From Magnetospirillum sp. (GTDB taxonomy: Bacteria; Pseudomonadota; Alphaproteobacteria; Rhodospirillales; Magnetospirillaceae), in assembly GCA_020217035.1 (NCBI GenBank), contig JAIWOG010000103.1, positions 1 through 10,000 on the forward strand: a stretch of DNA of 10,000 nucleotides, written 5' to 3'. This document shows, piece by piece, positions 1 through 6,551 of the stretch; within the stretch, counting starts at the first letter, position 1, and each line of letters opens with the position of its first letter. The position numbers and the translations under genes are program-made. Under the pieces are notes generated by a model. The model had not been told where the DNA came from. It saw only the letters and a program-made list of their open reading frames with translations, and ran no database searches.

Positions 1-1
1 C

Positions 2-205
2 GTCACCGCCCAGGAACACCGCAGCCAGGACAGGAATCGTGCCGAGGCGCTGGCCAAGCTGGTGGAATTGGTCCGCGAGGCGGCCAAGCCGCCGCCGCCC
101 AAACGCAAGCCCACCAAGCCGACCAAGGGCAGCCAGCAGCGGCGCATGGACAGCAAGTCCAAGCGCGGCGCGGTGAAGAAATTGCGTAGCCAGCGTCCCG
201 AGTAA
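2..205 (+). CDS. arfB: Alternative ribosome-rescue factor ArfB (peptidyl-tRNA hydrolase), C-terminal part
   Basis: Only the last 67 codons are in the window; the start and the catalytic GGQ domain lie to the left. The visible part reads RSQDRNRAEALAKLVELV, then a proline/lysine stretch, then KPTKPTKGSQQRRMDSKSKR and a final GAVKKLRSQRPE. This closely follows the end of E. coli ArfB/YaeJ as I know it (RSQ..N..DALARLV, RPTRPTRASKERRL.SK, VKALR). In that family the basic tail enters the empty mRNA channel of stalled ribosomes while the GGQ domain hydrolyses the peptidyl-tRNA, rescuing non-stop complexes without tmRNA. The TAA stop lies 2 nt from the stop of the convergent YitT-like gene, leaving no room for a separate terminator. 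The family call is firm; gene length and start cannot be judged here. Confidence 0.9.
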   Translation, partial: VTAQEHRSQDRNRAEALAKLVELVREAAKPPPPKRKPTKPTKGSQQRRMDSKSKRGAVKKLRSQRPE

Positions 206-207
206 AC

Positions 208-825
208 TCAACTGACGCCGCGATAGCGGTCGGAACGGTGGTTGATGGCGATGACCAGGTTCAGCACCACGGCGCTGAGCACCGACAGCGCCAGTTGGCT
301 GACATCCAGCACGAAGGTGGCCCCGGCCAGGATGGCCAGGTCGACGCCCAGTTGGAAGTAACCGGCCCGCAGCCCCACCCGTTCCTGGATGTAAAGGGCT
401 AGGATATTAAGGCCGCCCAATCCGGTGCGATGGCGGAACAGCATCAGCAAGCCGGTGCCCGACAGCCCGCCGGCGATGATCGACGCATAAAGCGGGTTGA
501 TGTGCTCGATGCTGATCCATTGCCCGGTCAGGCGGGAAAACACCGTGACCAGCCCGACGGCGACGAAGGTGCGCAAAGTGAAGCCCCAGCCCATGCGCAT
601 CCAGGCGAGCACATAGAACGGCAGGTTGACCACGAAGAACACCACGCCGAATTCCTGTTGGCTGACATAGGACAACAACAGCGCCAAGCCGGCGGTGCCG
701 CCGGTCAGCAACATGGTCTTGGCGTAGATGGTCACCCCCAGCGCCACCATCAGGGTGGCCTGCAACATGGCCAACACGTCTTCGTAAAGACGGTGACGGA
801 CAACGGAATCGGGGTCATTGGCCAT
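208..825 (-). CDS. YitT-family multi-pass membrane protein
   Basis: A 205-aa hydrophobic protein of the YitT (DUF161) family, function unknown, predicted to sit in the inner membrane with about six segments (near residues 17-36, 42-55, 60-78, 82-99, 110-130, 156-173 and 178-194; the second may be re-entrant). Family-like features are GGTAGLALL (42-50), NLPFYVLAW (67-75) and the glycine-rich GGLSGTGLL...RTGLGGLN stretch (119-140). Bacillus-type YitT proteins are around 280 aa and carry a soluble C-terminal DUF2179 domain; this one stops after the last membrane segment, so it is the short form. The reading frame is open to 966, but I chose the ATG at 825 because AAGGAAG lies 8 nt upstream; the ATG at 894 has only a poorly spaced AAAGG. 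The gene converges with arfB. A transport role is often assumed for such proteins, but nothing in the sequence names a substrate. Confidence 0.8.
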   Translation of the reverse strand: MANDPDSVVRHRLYEDVLAMLQATLMVALGVTIYAKTMLLTGGTAGLALLLSYVSQQEFGVVFFVVNLPFYVLAWMRMGWGFTLRTFVAVGLVTVFSRLTGQWISIEHINPLYASIIAGGLSGTGLLMLFRHRTGLGGLNILALYIQERVGLRAGYFQLGVDLAILAGATFVLDVSQLALSVLSAVVLNLVIAINHRSDRYRGVS

Positions 826-940
826 GGCGGCGGCTTCCTTCAGACGGGGCGGCGCATTCTGCGGCGAGCCGAGGAATGCCGCAAGTCTGGTCATACCTTT
901 GGGCCAAGGACTGCCGCAATACCTCAGGCATATGTGCGGA

Positions 941-967
941 TTGACAACTTTAGATTGTGAATACAAA
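941..967 (+). promoter_or_regulatory. Possible promoter for the secreted-protein gene
   Basis: A perfect TTGACA (-35 type) stands at 941-946. The best downstream -10 match with it is TACAAA at 962-967, but the 15-bp spacer is short. An alternative -10, CATAAT at 981-986, lies inside the palindrome at 976-992 but has no good -35 at 16-18 bp. The region is markedly more AT-rich than the flanking genes, which supports a promoter somewhere in 940-1000; the exact elements are uncertain. Confidence 0.35.
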
Positions 968-975
968 GCATAAGC

Positions 976-992
976 GCAATCATAATGATTGC
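976..992. promoter_or_regulatory. 17-bp perfect palindrome, candidate operator
   Basis: GCAATCATAATGATTGC is a perfect dyad of two 8-bp arms around a single central A. It ends 23 nt before the ATG of the secreted-protein gene at 1016 and just ahead of its ribosome binding site. A CATAAT -10-like hexamer sits in its centre. Geometry (7-1-7 or 8-1-8 with a central A) recalls Fur-family boxes, though arm sequence agrees only in part with Fur or Mur consensus. It is most simply read as a repressor site for the downstream gene. Confidence 0.5.
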
Positions 993-1015
993 TAATGTTT
1001 CAGGAGGGAGACATC

Positions 1016-1516
1016 ATGTCCTTGAAGACCACCCTGGCTGTCGGCATCATCGCCGCCGCCCTTGCCGCCCCGGCAGCCCATGCCGCCGACACTGCCGTCG
1101 GCCTGTTCCAGGTCTGCTATGTGGTCGGCGGCAACATGCCCGGCGCCCCGGCCGTCAACCTGCACCTGGCGGTCAACACCCCGGCCCAGACGGTGAACGG
1201 CATGGGGCAGATCACCCAGGCCACCAACCCGCCGCTGAACGAACCCACCAGCGTCTCGGGCAATTATTCGGTGATGACGGTGATGCCCAACAACACCCAC
1301 ATCCAGGTGCGCTTGGCCGGCTATCCGCCGGTCAACTGGCCGCCGAACGGTGGCGTCGGCCCGGTGATCCCGGCCAACCTGGACATGATCATGGTGCTGA
1401 CCAAGGATTGGAAGGGCGGCGACGCCCAGTACCAGTTCCGCAGCGGCCTGACCAGCGACTGGACCAAGATCGCCTCGGCCCCGGTCAAGCAGGTGGCCTG
1501 CAACCAGCCCAAGTAA
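1016..1516 (+). CDS. Small secreted protein, DUF1842-like
   Basis: A 166-aa protein with a clear Sec signal peptide: MSLK, a hydrophobic stretch, and a probable cleavage after AHA at residue 23. The ATG at 1016 is preceded by a strong AGGAGGGA 6 nt upstream. The mature part is rich in beta-strand-like segments; VGLFQVCYVVGG, LAVNTPAQTVNGMGQITQAT and the later LTKDWKGGDAQYQF resemble what I recall of the DUF1842 family (small bacterial proteins of unknown function). That assignment is from memory and moderate. The mature protein has exactly two cysteines, C34 near its start and C162 near its end, well placed for a disulfide joining the two ends in the periplasm or outside the cell. The gene appears to stand alone: a palindromic operator candidate lies upstream and a strong terminator downstream. 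Reaction and partner are unknown. Confidence 0.75.
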   Translation: MSLKTTLAVGIIAAALAAPAAHAADTAVGLFQVCYVVGGNMPGAPAVNLHLAVNTPAQTVNGMGQITQATNPPLNEPTSVSGNYSVMTVMPNNTHIQVRLAGYPPVNWPPNGGVGPVIPANLDMIMVLTKDWKGGDAQYQFRSGLTSDWTKIASAPVKQVACNQPK

Positions 1517-1531
1517 CCCCTGAACCCGCCT

Positions 1532-1564
1532 GGGGAAGACGGCATGCCGTCTTCCCCATTTTTC
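1532..1564 (+). terminator. Rho-independent terminator of the secreted-protein gene
   Basis: GGGGAAGACGGCA at 1532-1544 is followed directly by its exact reverse complement, TGCCGTCTTCCCC (1545-1557), and then ATTTTT. The centre must open into a small loop, leaving a GC-rich stem of about 11 pairs plus a U-tract. It starts 15 nt after the stop codon at 1514-1516 and ends the single-gene transcript before the next start at 1587. Confidence 0.88.
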
Positions 1565-1574
1565 CGCCCTTGGC

Positions 1575-1580
1575 TATGAT
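1575..1580 (+). promoter_or_regulatory. -10-like box placed for a leaderless ybaK transcript
   Basis: TATGAT (5 of 6 to TATAAT) ends 6 nt before the ATG at 1587, so transcription would begin at about the A of the start codon. A hexamer at -35 distance would fall in the arm of the terminator stem (TTCCCC, 1552-1557) and is a poor match. The preceding terminator leaves little other room for a promoter. Confidence 0.4.
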
Positions 1581-1586
1581 TGGGCC

Positions 1587-2063
1587 ATGGCGAAAAAAAC
1601 TCCGGCCACCATGGCCATGGACAAATCCGGCAAGCCCTACGAGGTGCTGGAATACGAGTACGACCCCGACGCCCAGTCCATCGGATTGCAGGCCGCCCAG
1701 GCCATGGGCCTGCCGCCGTCCCAGGTGTTCAAGACCTTGATGACCTTGGCCGGCGACGAAGCGGTGGTGGCCATCGTGCCGTCCGACCGCGAACTGAACC
1801 TGAAAGCGCTGGCCGCTGCCGCCGGGAAGAAGTCGGCGGCGATGATGAAAGGCCCCGACGCCGAACGGGTGACCGGCTACAAGATCGGCGGCATCAGCCC
1901 GTTGGGTCAGAAAAAGCGCCTGCGCACCTTCCTGGACGATAGCGCCCTGGAATTCGACTTCATCGTCGTCAACGGCGGTCAGCGCGGGCTGCAAATCAAG
2001 GCGGCCCCCGCCGACCTGTTGGCGGCCATCGGGGCGGCGGCTGCCAAGATCGCCACTTCGTAA
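1587..2063 (+). CDS. ybaK: Cys-tRNA(Pro) deacylase, YbaK/EbsC family
   Basis: A 158-aa free-standing trans-editing domain that hydrolyses Cys-tRNA(Pro), the mischarging product of prolyl-tRNA synthetase, in the cytoplasm. It lines up along its length with E. coli YbaK as I know it: YEYDPDA (23-29), QVFKTLM (46-52) with the essential lysine at K49, TGYKIGGISPLGQKKRL (96-112) and GGQRGLQIKAAPADL near the C-terminus. Length matches the family (about 155-160 aa). The ATG at 1587 was chosen because the N-terminal residues before the conserved fold match family length; no Shine-Dalgarno sequence is visible before it, and a -10-like TATGAT immediately upstream suggests leaderless expression. A terminator separates it from the gene before it, and the following chemoreceptor has its own upstream region, so it is probably monocistronic. 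Confidence 0.93.
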   Translation: MAKKTPATMAMDKSGKPYEVLEYEYDPDAQSIGLQAAQAMGLPPSQVFKTLMTLAGDEAVVAIVPSDRELNLKALAAAAGKKSAAMMKGPDAERVTGYKIGGISPLGQKKRLRTFLDDSALEFDFIVVNGGQRGLQIKAAPADLLAAIGAAAAKIATS

Positions 2064-2081
2064 TCAAACGTTTACTTGATT
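2062..2081. repeat. AT-rich imperfect dyad between ybaK and the chemoreceptor
   Basis: AATCAA (2062-2067) and TTGATT (2076-2081) are inverted copies 8 nt apart, with an inner AAACGTTT palindrome at 2066-2073. The outer dyad and inner palindrome have different centres. It overlaps the ybaK stop codon. It has no U-tract, so it is a weak terminator at best; it could be a protein-binding site. Confidence 0.25.
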
Positions 2082-2123
2082 GCTAAAATAAATACCACTT
2101 CCATTGCACACTCGTCTTGGACT

Positions 2124-2129
2124 TATACT
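2124..2129 (+). promoter_or_regulatory. Possible -10 element for the chemoreceptor gene
   Basis: TATACT (5 of 6 to TATAAT) lies 30 nt before the start at 2160. The best -35-like sequence, TTGCAC at 2104-2109, is only 14 bp away, which is too close, so the -35 is unclear. I see neither the flagellar sigma-28 pattern nor a sigma-54 GG/GC pair at proper spacing here. Confidence 0.3.
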
Positions 2130-2159
2130 CGACCCGACAATATCCGGATGAGGTGTGCG

Positions 2160-4103
2160 ATGAATGCGACGCAATCCGAACAATCCCATCCCAAGAAATT
2201 CATCTACACCATTGTCCTGGCGGCCACGGCCCTGATCGTCCTGGCCTTCGGCGCTTTGGGCAGTTGGATCTTCAGCGTCGCCCACCAAAGCCTGCGCGCC
2301 GAGATCGAGAACCAGATCCAGGCCGCCGGCACCTCGGCCGCCGACGGTATCCAGAAATGGCTGGATGGACGCATGCTGCTGATGCGCATCGTCGCCGAGG
2401 ACATCACCGCCGCCACCCCTGACCATTTCACCAAGGTGATTTCGCGTACGATCCTGCGGCAAACCTTTTCCGAGGTCTATTTCGGCGGCCATTCCGACGG
2501 TCATTTCACCACCTTCAACCCGGCGGAATTACCCGCCGGCTATGACCCGCGCGTCCGCCCCTGGTACAAGGCGGCGGTCGCCGCCAAGGGATTGACCCTG
2601 TCCGAACCGTATCAGGACGCCACCACCAAAAAGCTGGTGATCAGCGCCGCCATGCCCATCCTGGATGGCGGCACCCTGCGTGGCGTCGCCGGAGCGGACC
2701 TGCCGCTGGACGTGCTGCAGGACTTCCTGAAGTCATTCGATTTGGGCGGCAAGGGCTTCGTCTTCCTGGTCGACGAATCCGGCAAGATCCTGGTGCACCC
2801 GGACCAGGCCCGGGTCATGGGCAAGATGGACGTGGCCCCCGGCCAGTCCGGCGCCGGCACCGTCGAGAACGGCTATCTGTTGCGGTTCCAGGCCATCCCG
2901 GGCCTGCCTGACGTGAAATGGTGGGTCGGCATCGCCTTGGACCAAGCCAAGACCGACGCCCCCCTGCATCGGCTGCGCAACGTCCTGTTCACCGCGGTTG
3001 TCGCCACTGTCGTCTTGGTGGTTCCGCTGTTGGCCCTGCTGATCATGCGTCTGGTGGCGCAGCCGATCACCCGGATGACCCAGGCGATGACGACGCTCAG
3101 CCAAGGCGACACCGCCATCGACATCCCTGCCCTTGACCGCCGCGACGAAATCGGCGCCATGGCTTCGGCGCTGATGGTGTTCAAGCGCAACGCCGAGGAG
3201 ATCAGCGCCCTGCAGGCCCAACAAGAAGCCGACCGCCAGCGGGCGGAACAAGCCCGCCGCCAGTTGCTGGAAAGCTTGGCGACCAATTTCGAGCGCGACG
3301 TCAGTTCCCTGGTGCAAGCGGCGCAGACCGCCGGAACCGAGATGGGTGCCCTGGCCAACACCATGAGCGCCGGCATGCAAACCGCCCGCACCAGCGCCGA
3401 CACCGTGGCCGGCGCCACCGACGAAACCACCGCCAGCGTCCAAACCGTGGCCGCCGCCACCGAGGAATTGTCCGCCTCCATCGACGAAATCTCGCAACGG
3501 GTGACGCAAAGCTCCGACATCGCCACCAAGACCGCCACCGGGGCGGAATCGGTGCGTCAGACCGTCGAGAACCTGGCGGCGCAAGCCGACGCGGTCGGCA
3601 ACATCGTCAAGCTGATCAACGATATCGCCAGCCAGACCAACCTGTTGGCGCTGAACGCCACCATCGAGGCGGCCAGGGCAGGCGATGCCGGCAAGGGCTT
3701 CGCCGTGGTGGCCGGCGAGGTGAAGTCCTTGGCCAACCAAACCGCCAAGGCCACCGAGGAAATCACCAACCAGATCACCGCCACCCAACGGGCGTCGGAA
3801 CTGGCGGTCACCGAAATCCGTGCCATCGCCCGCATCGCCGTCCAAGCCCAGGAACTGGCGGCCTCCATCGCCTCGGCCATCGAGGAACAAGGGGCGGCGA
3901 CCCGGGAAATCTCGCAGAACGTCAACCTGGCGGCCCAGGGCACCCAAGTGGTCGCCACCAACATCCACGCCGTCCACGACGTGGTGGTCGACGCCGCCGC
4001 CCAGGCCGAAGACGTCAAGGCCGCAGCCGCGCGTCTGGGCGAGGAACTGATGCGCTTGCGGCAACAGGTGGAAAACTTCGTCTCGGGGGTTCGCGCCAGT
4101 TAA
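2160..4103 (+). CDS. Methyl-accepting chemotaxis protein with dCache amino-acid sensor
   Basis: A 647-aa transmembrane chemoreceptor. Order: short cytoplasmic N-terminus, TM1 (about 14-40), periplasmic dCache domain (about 41-272), TM2 (about 273-298), HAMP (about 298-350, with [13 protein letters not shown] at 329-341), then the coiled-coil signalling domain with its hairpin tip around 485-520 ([28 protein letters not shown]). The tip contacts CheA and CheW. In the sensor, Y128, R133, W135, Y136, Y151, D153 and D180 reproduce the ligand contacts and the spacing I recall for PctA, the family's amino-acid receptor, so an amino acid is the likely ligand. The protein ends FVSGVRAS with no xWxxF pentapeptide for CheR/CheB. 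The start at 2160 is preceded by GAGGTG at 6 nt; in-frame starts at 2148 and 2076 exist but have no better ribosome binding site and would only lengthen the N-tail. The gene appears monocistronic and faces the FkbM gene. Confidence 0.95.
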   Translation: MNATQSEQSHPKKFIYTIVLAATALIVLAFGALGSWIFSVAHQSLRAEIENQIQAAGTSAADGIQKWLDGRMLLMRIVAEDITAATPDHFTKVISRTILRQTFSEVYFGGHSDGHFTTFNPAELPAGYDPRVRPWYKAAVAAKGLTLSEPYQDATTKKLVISAAMPILDGGTLRGVAGADLPLDVLQDFLKSFDLGGKGFVFLVDESGKILVHPDQARVMGKMDVAPGQSGAGTVENGYLLRFQAIPGLPDVKWWVGIALDQAKTDAPLHRLRNVLFTAVVATVVLVVPLLALLIMRLVAQPITRMTQAMTTLSQGDTAIDIPALDRRDEIGAMASALMVFKRNAEEISALQAQQEADRQRAEQARRQLLESLATNFERDVSSLVQAAQTAGTEMGALANTMSAGMQTARTSADTVAGATDETTASVQTVAAATEELSASIDEISQRVTQSSDIATKTATGAESVRQTVENLAAQADAVGNIVKLINDIASQTNLLALNATIEAARAGDAGKGFAVVAGEVKSLANQTAKATEEITNQITATQRASELAVTEIRAIARIAVQAQELAASIASAIEEQGAATREISQNVNLAAQGTQVVATNIHAVHDVVVDAAAQAEDVKAAAARLGEELMRLRQQVENFVSGVRAS

Positions 4104-4124
4104 ACCGATTGAACGAAAACGGCT

Positions 4125-5012
4125 TTAGCAGCCCCTCATCTGGGCGACCAAGGGGGCGAAACGAGGCAGACAATGCCGCCAATAGGGATGTTCTTCGTCA
4201 TCCGCGACAGCCAGCAGACCTGGGACGGGCGGCGGCGATACTCCGTCGGGCAGGCACAGCATGTTGACAGCGAAGCCGATCGACCCCAGCCGTCCGTCGC
4301 CTTGTTCGGTGAAGCCACAGGGATGCAGCGGTGCCTCGCGACCGTTGAAGTTCGCCGGGTTATGGAAAAGCGGCAGATGCCAGTGGCAGGCATACCCCAT
4401 GCCCCGCAGCACCGAAAGCAGCGACGGCGAATGTTCGATACGGTCGTTTTCCAGGTATAGAACCGGCTGGAAGCGACCCAGGGTTTCGGCGCCGCCCAGC
4501 ACCAGGGCCAGCTCCATGCCCTCGACATCGGCCTTGACCAACTTCAGACGATCGCCGTGGAACACCGTGTCCAACGCCCGGCCGGCAACCCGCTGGCCGT
4601 CCCCGCCATGTGTCACGGCGACACCACCGTGGTTGGCCGCCACCCGCAAGTCGAGTTCCGGCACCCAGACATCGCCATCGTCGGCGGCCAGGGCCATCCA
4701 GTGGCAATCCACCCAGGTGACGTCGTTCAGCGCCATGTTGGCGCACAACATTTGGAACACCACCCGCTGTGGTTCGAAAGCGAGCACTTTTCCCCCTGCC
4801 CCCACCATCCGAGCCATGGCCAGGGTGTGGCTGCCAATATTGGCGCCGGCATCCACCGCCACATCGCCGGGATTGAGATAGTGCCGGAACACCTCGACTT
4901 CGCTTTCGAAATATTCGCCGTAATAGTCCAGCGAACGCCCGATCACCGCATCCTTGGCATGGTGAAGCATGCGTCCGTGGCGGCAGGGGCTCAGTTGATT
5001 GCCGTCGCTCAC
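4125..5012 (-). CDS. FkbM-family SAM-dependent methyltransferase
   Basis: A 295-aa class I methyltransferase of the FkbM type, which in characterised members O-methylates sugars or polyketide hydroxyls. Visible motifs: DVAVDAGANIGSHTLAMA (50-67), the glycine-rich SAM loop; VLAFEPQ (76-82), with the acidic residue expected to hold the ribose; and LKLVKADVEGMELALVLGG (156-174), the family's DVEG.E signature. Start: GTG at 5012, with GGAGG 7 nt upstream, overlapping the TGA of the ATPase by 4 nt (GTGA), which points to translational coupling. An open frame continues upstream to 6125, but that part is an out-of-frame shadow of the ATPase. It is the last gene of a three-gene minus-strand cluster and its stop is about 20 nt from the stop of the convergent chemoreceptor. 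The substrate cannot be read from the sequence; an envelope or flagellar glycan is a reasonable guess. Confidence 0.88.
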   Translation of the reverse strand: MSDGNQLSPCRHGRMLHHAKDAVIGRSLDYYGEYFESEVEVFRHYLNPGDVAVDAGANIGSHTLAMARMVGAGGKVLAFEPQRVVFQMLCANMALNDVTWVDCHWMALAADDGDVWVPELDLRVAANHGGVAVTHGGDGQRVAGRALDTVFHGDRLKLVKADVEGMELALVLGGAETLGRFQPVLYLENDRIEHSPSLLSVLRGMGYACHWHLPLFHNPANFNGREAPLHPCGFTEQGDGRLGSIGFAVNMLCLPDGVSPPPVPGLLAVADDEEHPYWRHCLPRFAPLVAQMRGC

Positions 5013-6514
5013 GCCACATCCTCCGCGTCTTCGGCGTCGGGATTGCCGGGCTGGGTCCGCCAGCCCAGCGCCGGCACCGCGATGGTGCGGTTGCCATAGG
5101 CGTCGATGTCGCTGGTGATCAGTCCCTGGCTTTCCATGTGTTCCAACAACCCCAAGGCACGGCGCGGGGAACGCGAGCCCCGCGCCCGGGCGATCTGGGC
5201 GTTGGACGGGCACGGCGCCTGGTCGTGGGCGGCACGGGCCAGCAACAGGAAGACCGGCTGCAAGTCGTCGGAAAGGGCGGCGGCCACGGTCAGCGCCTGG
5301 TCCCATTCCGGGGTGTCGGCGGTCTCGGCATCGACGCCGGCCCGCACCGAGGCCAGCTTGCGCTTGAACGCGCTCAGGTCCAACGAGCGGCCATGCAGGC
5401 CGTATTGGCGGCAGCGCACCAGGAAATCCTGGTAGACCTGGGCCGGCGAACGGTAGACGGCTTCCGGATCGGCCAGCACCTGGCGCACCACTTCGTCCAA
5501 GGTGGTCTTGGGGCCTTCGGGGGGGCGCGGCGGTGGCGGCACCACTTCGCGCACCAGCGCCTCGCCGGGCGGCGGCGGCGGCTTGGCGGCGGCCAGTTGG
5601 GCCAGAAGCTGGGCGGTGTCCATGGGCGCCGGGCGGGCGGCGGGACGCAAGACCTCGTTCTCGCCGGGCTTGAAAATCAAATCGTGGGCGTCTTCCGGGG
5701 GCTTTTCCGGCAGCGGCAGCAGGCGGGCGTTGCCGGCCCGGCCCGAGGTTTCCACGTCGCCGATGCGGATGGGCAGCGGCCGGCGCGACAAGGCCGGGCC
5801 AAGGGCGACGAACTGACCGCGATTGAGGTCGCGGAACATTTCCGCCTGGCGCCGTTCCATGCCCAAAAGGTCGGCGGCACGGCTCATGTCGATGTCCAGG
5901 AAGGTGCGGCCCATCAGGAAGTTGGACGCCTCGGCGGCGACGTTCTTGGCCAATTTGGCCAGACGCTGGGTGGCGATGATGCCAGCCAGACCGCGCTTGC
6001 GACCCCGGCACATCAAATTGGTCATGGCGCCCAAGCTGGCCTTGCGGGCTTCGTCGGAAACCTCGCCGGCGGCGGCGGGGGCGAACAATTGCGCTTCGTC
6101 CACCACCACCAGCATGGGGAACCAATAATCGCGATCCACGTCGAACAGACCGCCCAGGAAGGCGGCGGCATGGCGCATCTGGCGTTCGGTTTCCAGGTTT
6201 TCCAGGTTCAGCACCACCGACACCCGATGCATGCGCACGCGGGCGGCGATCTGTTGCAGGGCGGCTTCGGTGTGGGCGGCGGCGTCCACCACCACATGGC
6301 CGTATTGTTCGGCCAGGGTGACGAAGTCGCCTTCCGGGTCGACCAGCGCCTGCTGCACCCAGGGGGCGCTTTGCTCCACCAGCCGGCGCAGCAGATGCGA
6401 CTTGCCCGAGCCGGAATTGCCCTGCACCAGCAGGCGGGTGGCCAGCAATTCCTCGAGATCGAGCGTCGCGGGCTGGCCGCCCTGCGTCGTTCCCATCTCG
6501 ATGGCTACGGTCAT
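5009..6514 (-). CDS. HerA-like (DUF87) ATPase with C-terminal winged-helix-like region
   Basis: A 501-aa cytoplasmic P-loop ATPase of the HerA/FtsK branch. Walker A is GNSGSGKS at 32-39; Walker B is MLVVVDE at 134-140, followed by AQLFAP as in HerA-like proteins. The RGRKRGLAGIIATQR stretch (170-184) is the conserved sensor strand and basic region after it. The core (about 1-255) is followed by a proline-rich linker (about 268-340, with PPPPPGE and PPPPRPPEGP), a helical part, and a C-terminal region (about 405-485) that looks like a winged helix (RSPRRALGLLEHMESQGLI). HerA proteins usually form hexamers that move DNA, often with a nuclease such as NurA; no nuclease is seen here. The ATG at 6514 has AAGGAG 6 nt upstream. 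It lies 37 nt after the TylF-like methyltransferase gene and overlaps the FkbM gene by 4 nt, so all three are likely co-transcribed. The biological role is unknown. Confidence 0.85.
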   Translation of the reverse strand: MTVAIEMGTTQGGQPATLDLEELLATRLLVQGNSGSGKSHLLRRLVEQSAPWVQQALVDPEGDFVTLAEQYGHVVVDAAAHTEAALQQIAARVRMHRVSVVLNLENLETERQMRHAAAFLGGLFDVDRDYWFPMLVVVDEAQLFAPAAAGEVSDEARKASLGAMTNLMCRGRKRGLAGIIATQRLAKLAKNVAAEASNFLMGRTFLDIDMSRAADLLGMERRQAEMFRDLNRGQFVALGPALSRRPLPIRIGDVETSGRAGNARLLPLPEKPPEDAHDLIFKPGENEVLRPAARPAPMDTAQLLAQLAAAKPPPPPGEALVREVVPPPPRPPEGPKTTLDEVVRQVLADPEAVYRSPAQVYQDFLVRCRQYGLHGRSLDLSAFKRKLASVRAGVDAETADTPEWDQALTVAAALSDDLQPVFLLLARAAHDQAPCPSNAQIARARGSRSPRRALGLLEHMESQGLITSDIDAYGNRTIAVPALGWRTQPGNPDAEDAEDVA

Positions 6515-6551
6515 GGATGTCTCCTTGGCAACAAACGCCCGACTCTGACCA

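Noticed and set aside
430..960. Plus-strand open frame opposite the YitT-like gene.
   Set aside because: Q/H/G-rich composition and no domain; the minus strand gives a coherent membrane protein.
2733..4064. 443-codon open frame on the minus strand opposite the chemoreceptor.
   Set aside because: Composition is G/H/D-rich and domainless, typical of antisense frames in GC-rich genes; the plus strand encodes an obvious complete chemoreceptor.
4104..4127. Possible bidirectional terminator between the converging chemoreceptor and FkbM genes.
   Set aside because: Only about six pairs including a wobble, a 12-nt AT-rich loop and no real T-tract in either direction.
5560..5585. Run of GGCGGCGGC-type triplets that looks like a tandem repeat.
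   Set aside because: It encodes the proline-rich linker of the ATPase (PPPPPGE on the minus strand) and is not a separate repeat element.
5013..6125. Long open frame continuous with the FkbM methyltransferase gene, which would make a 666-aa protein.
   Set aside because: The upstream portion is low-complexity R/G/P/A-rich sequence read out of frame from the HerA-like ATPase gene, which has clear Walker motifs. The GTG at 5012 with GGAGG is the sensible start.
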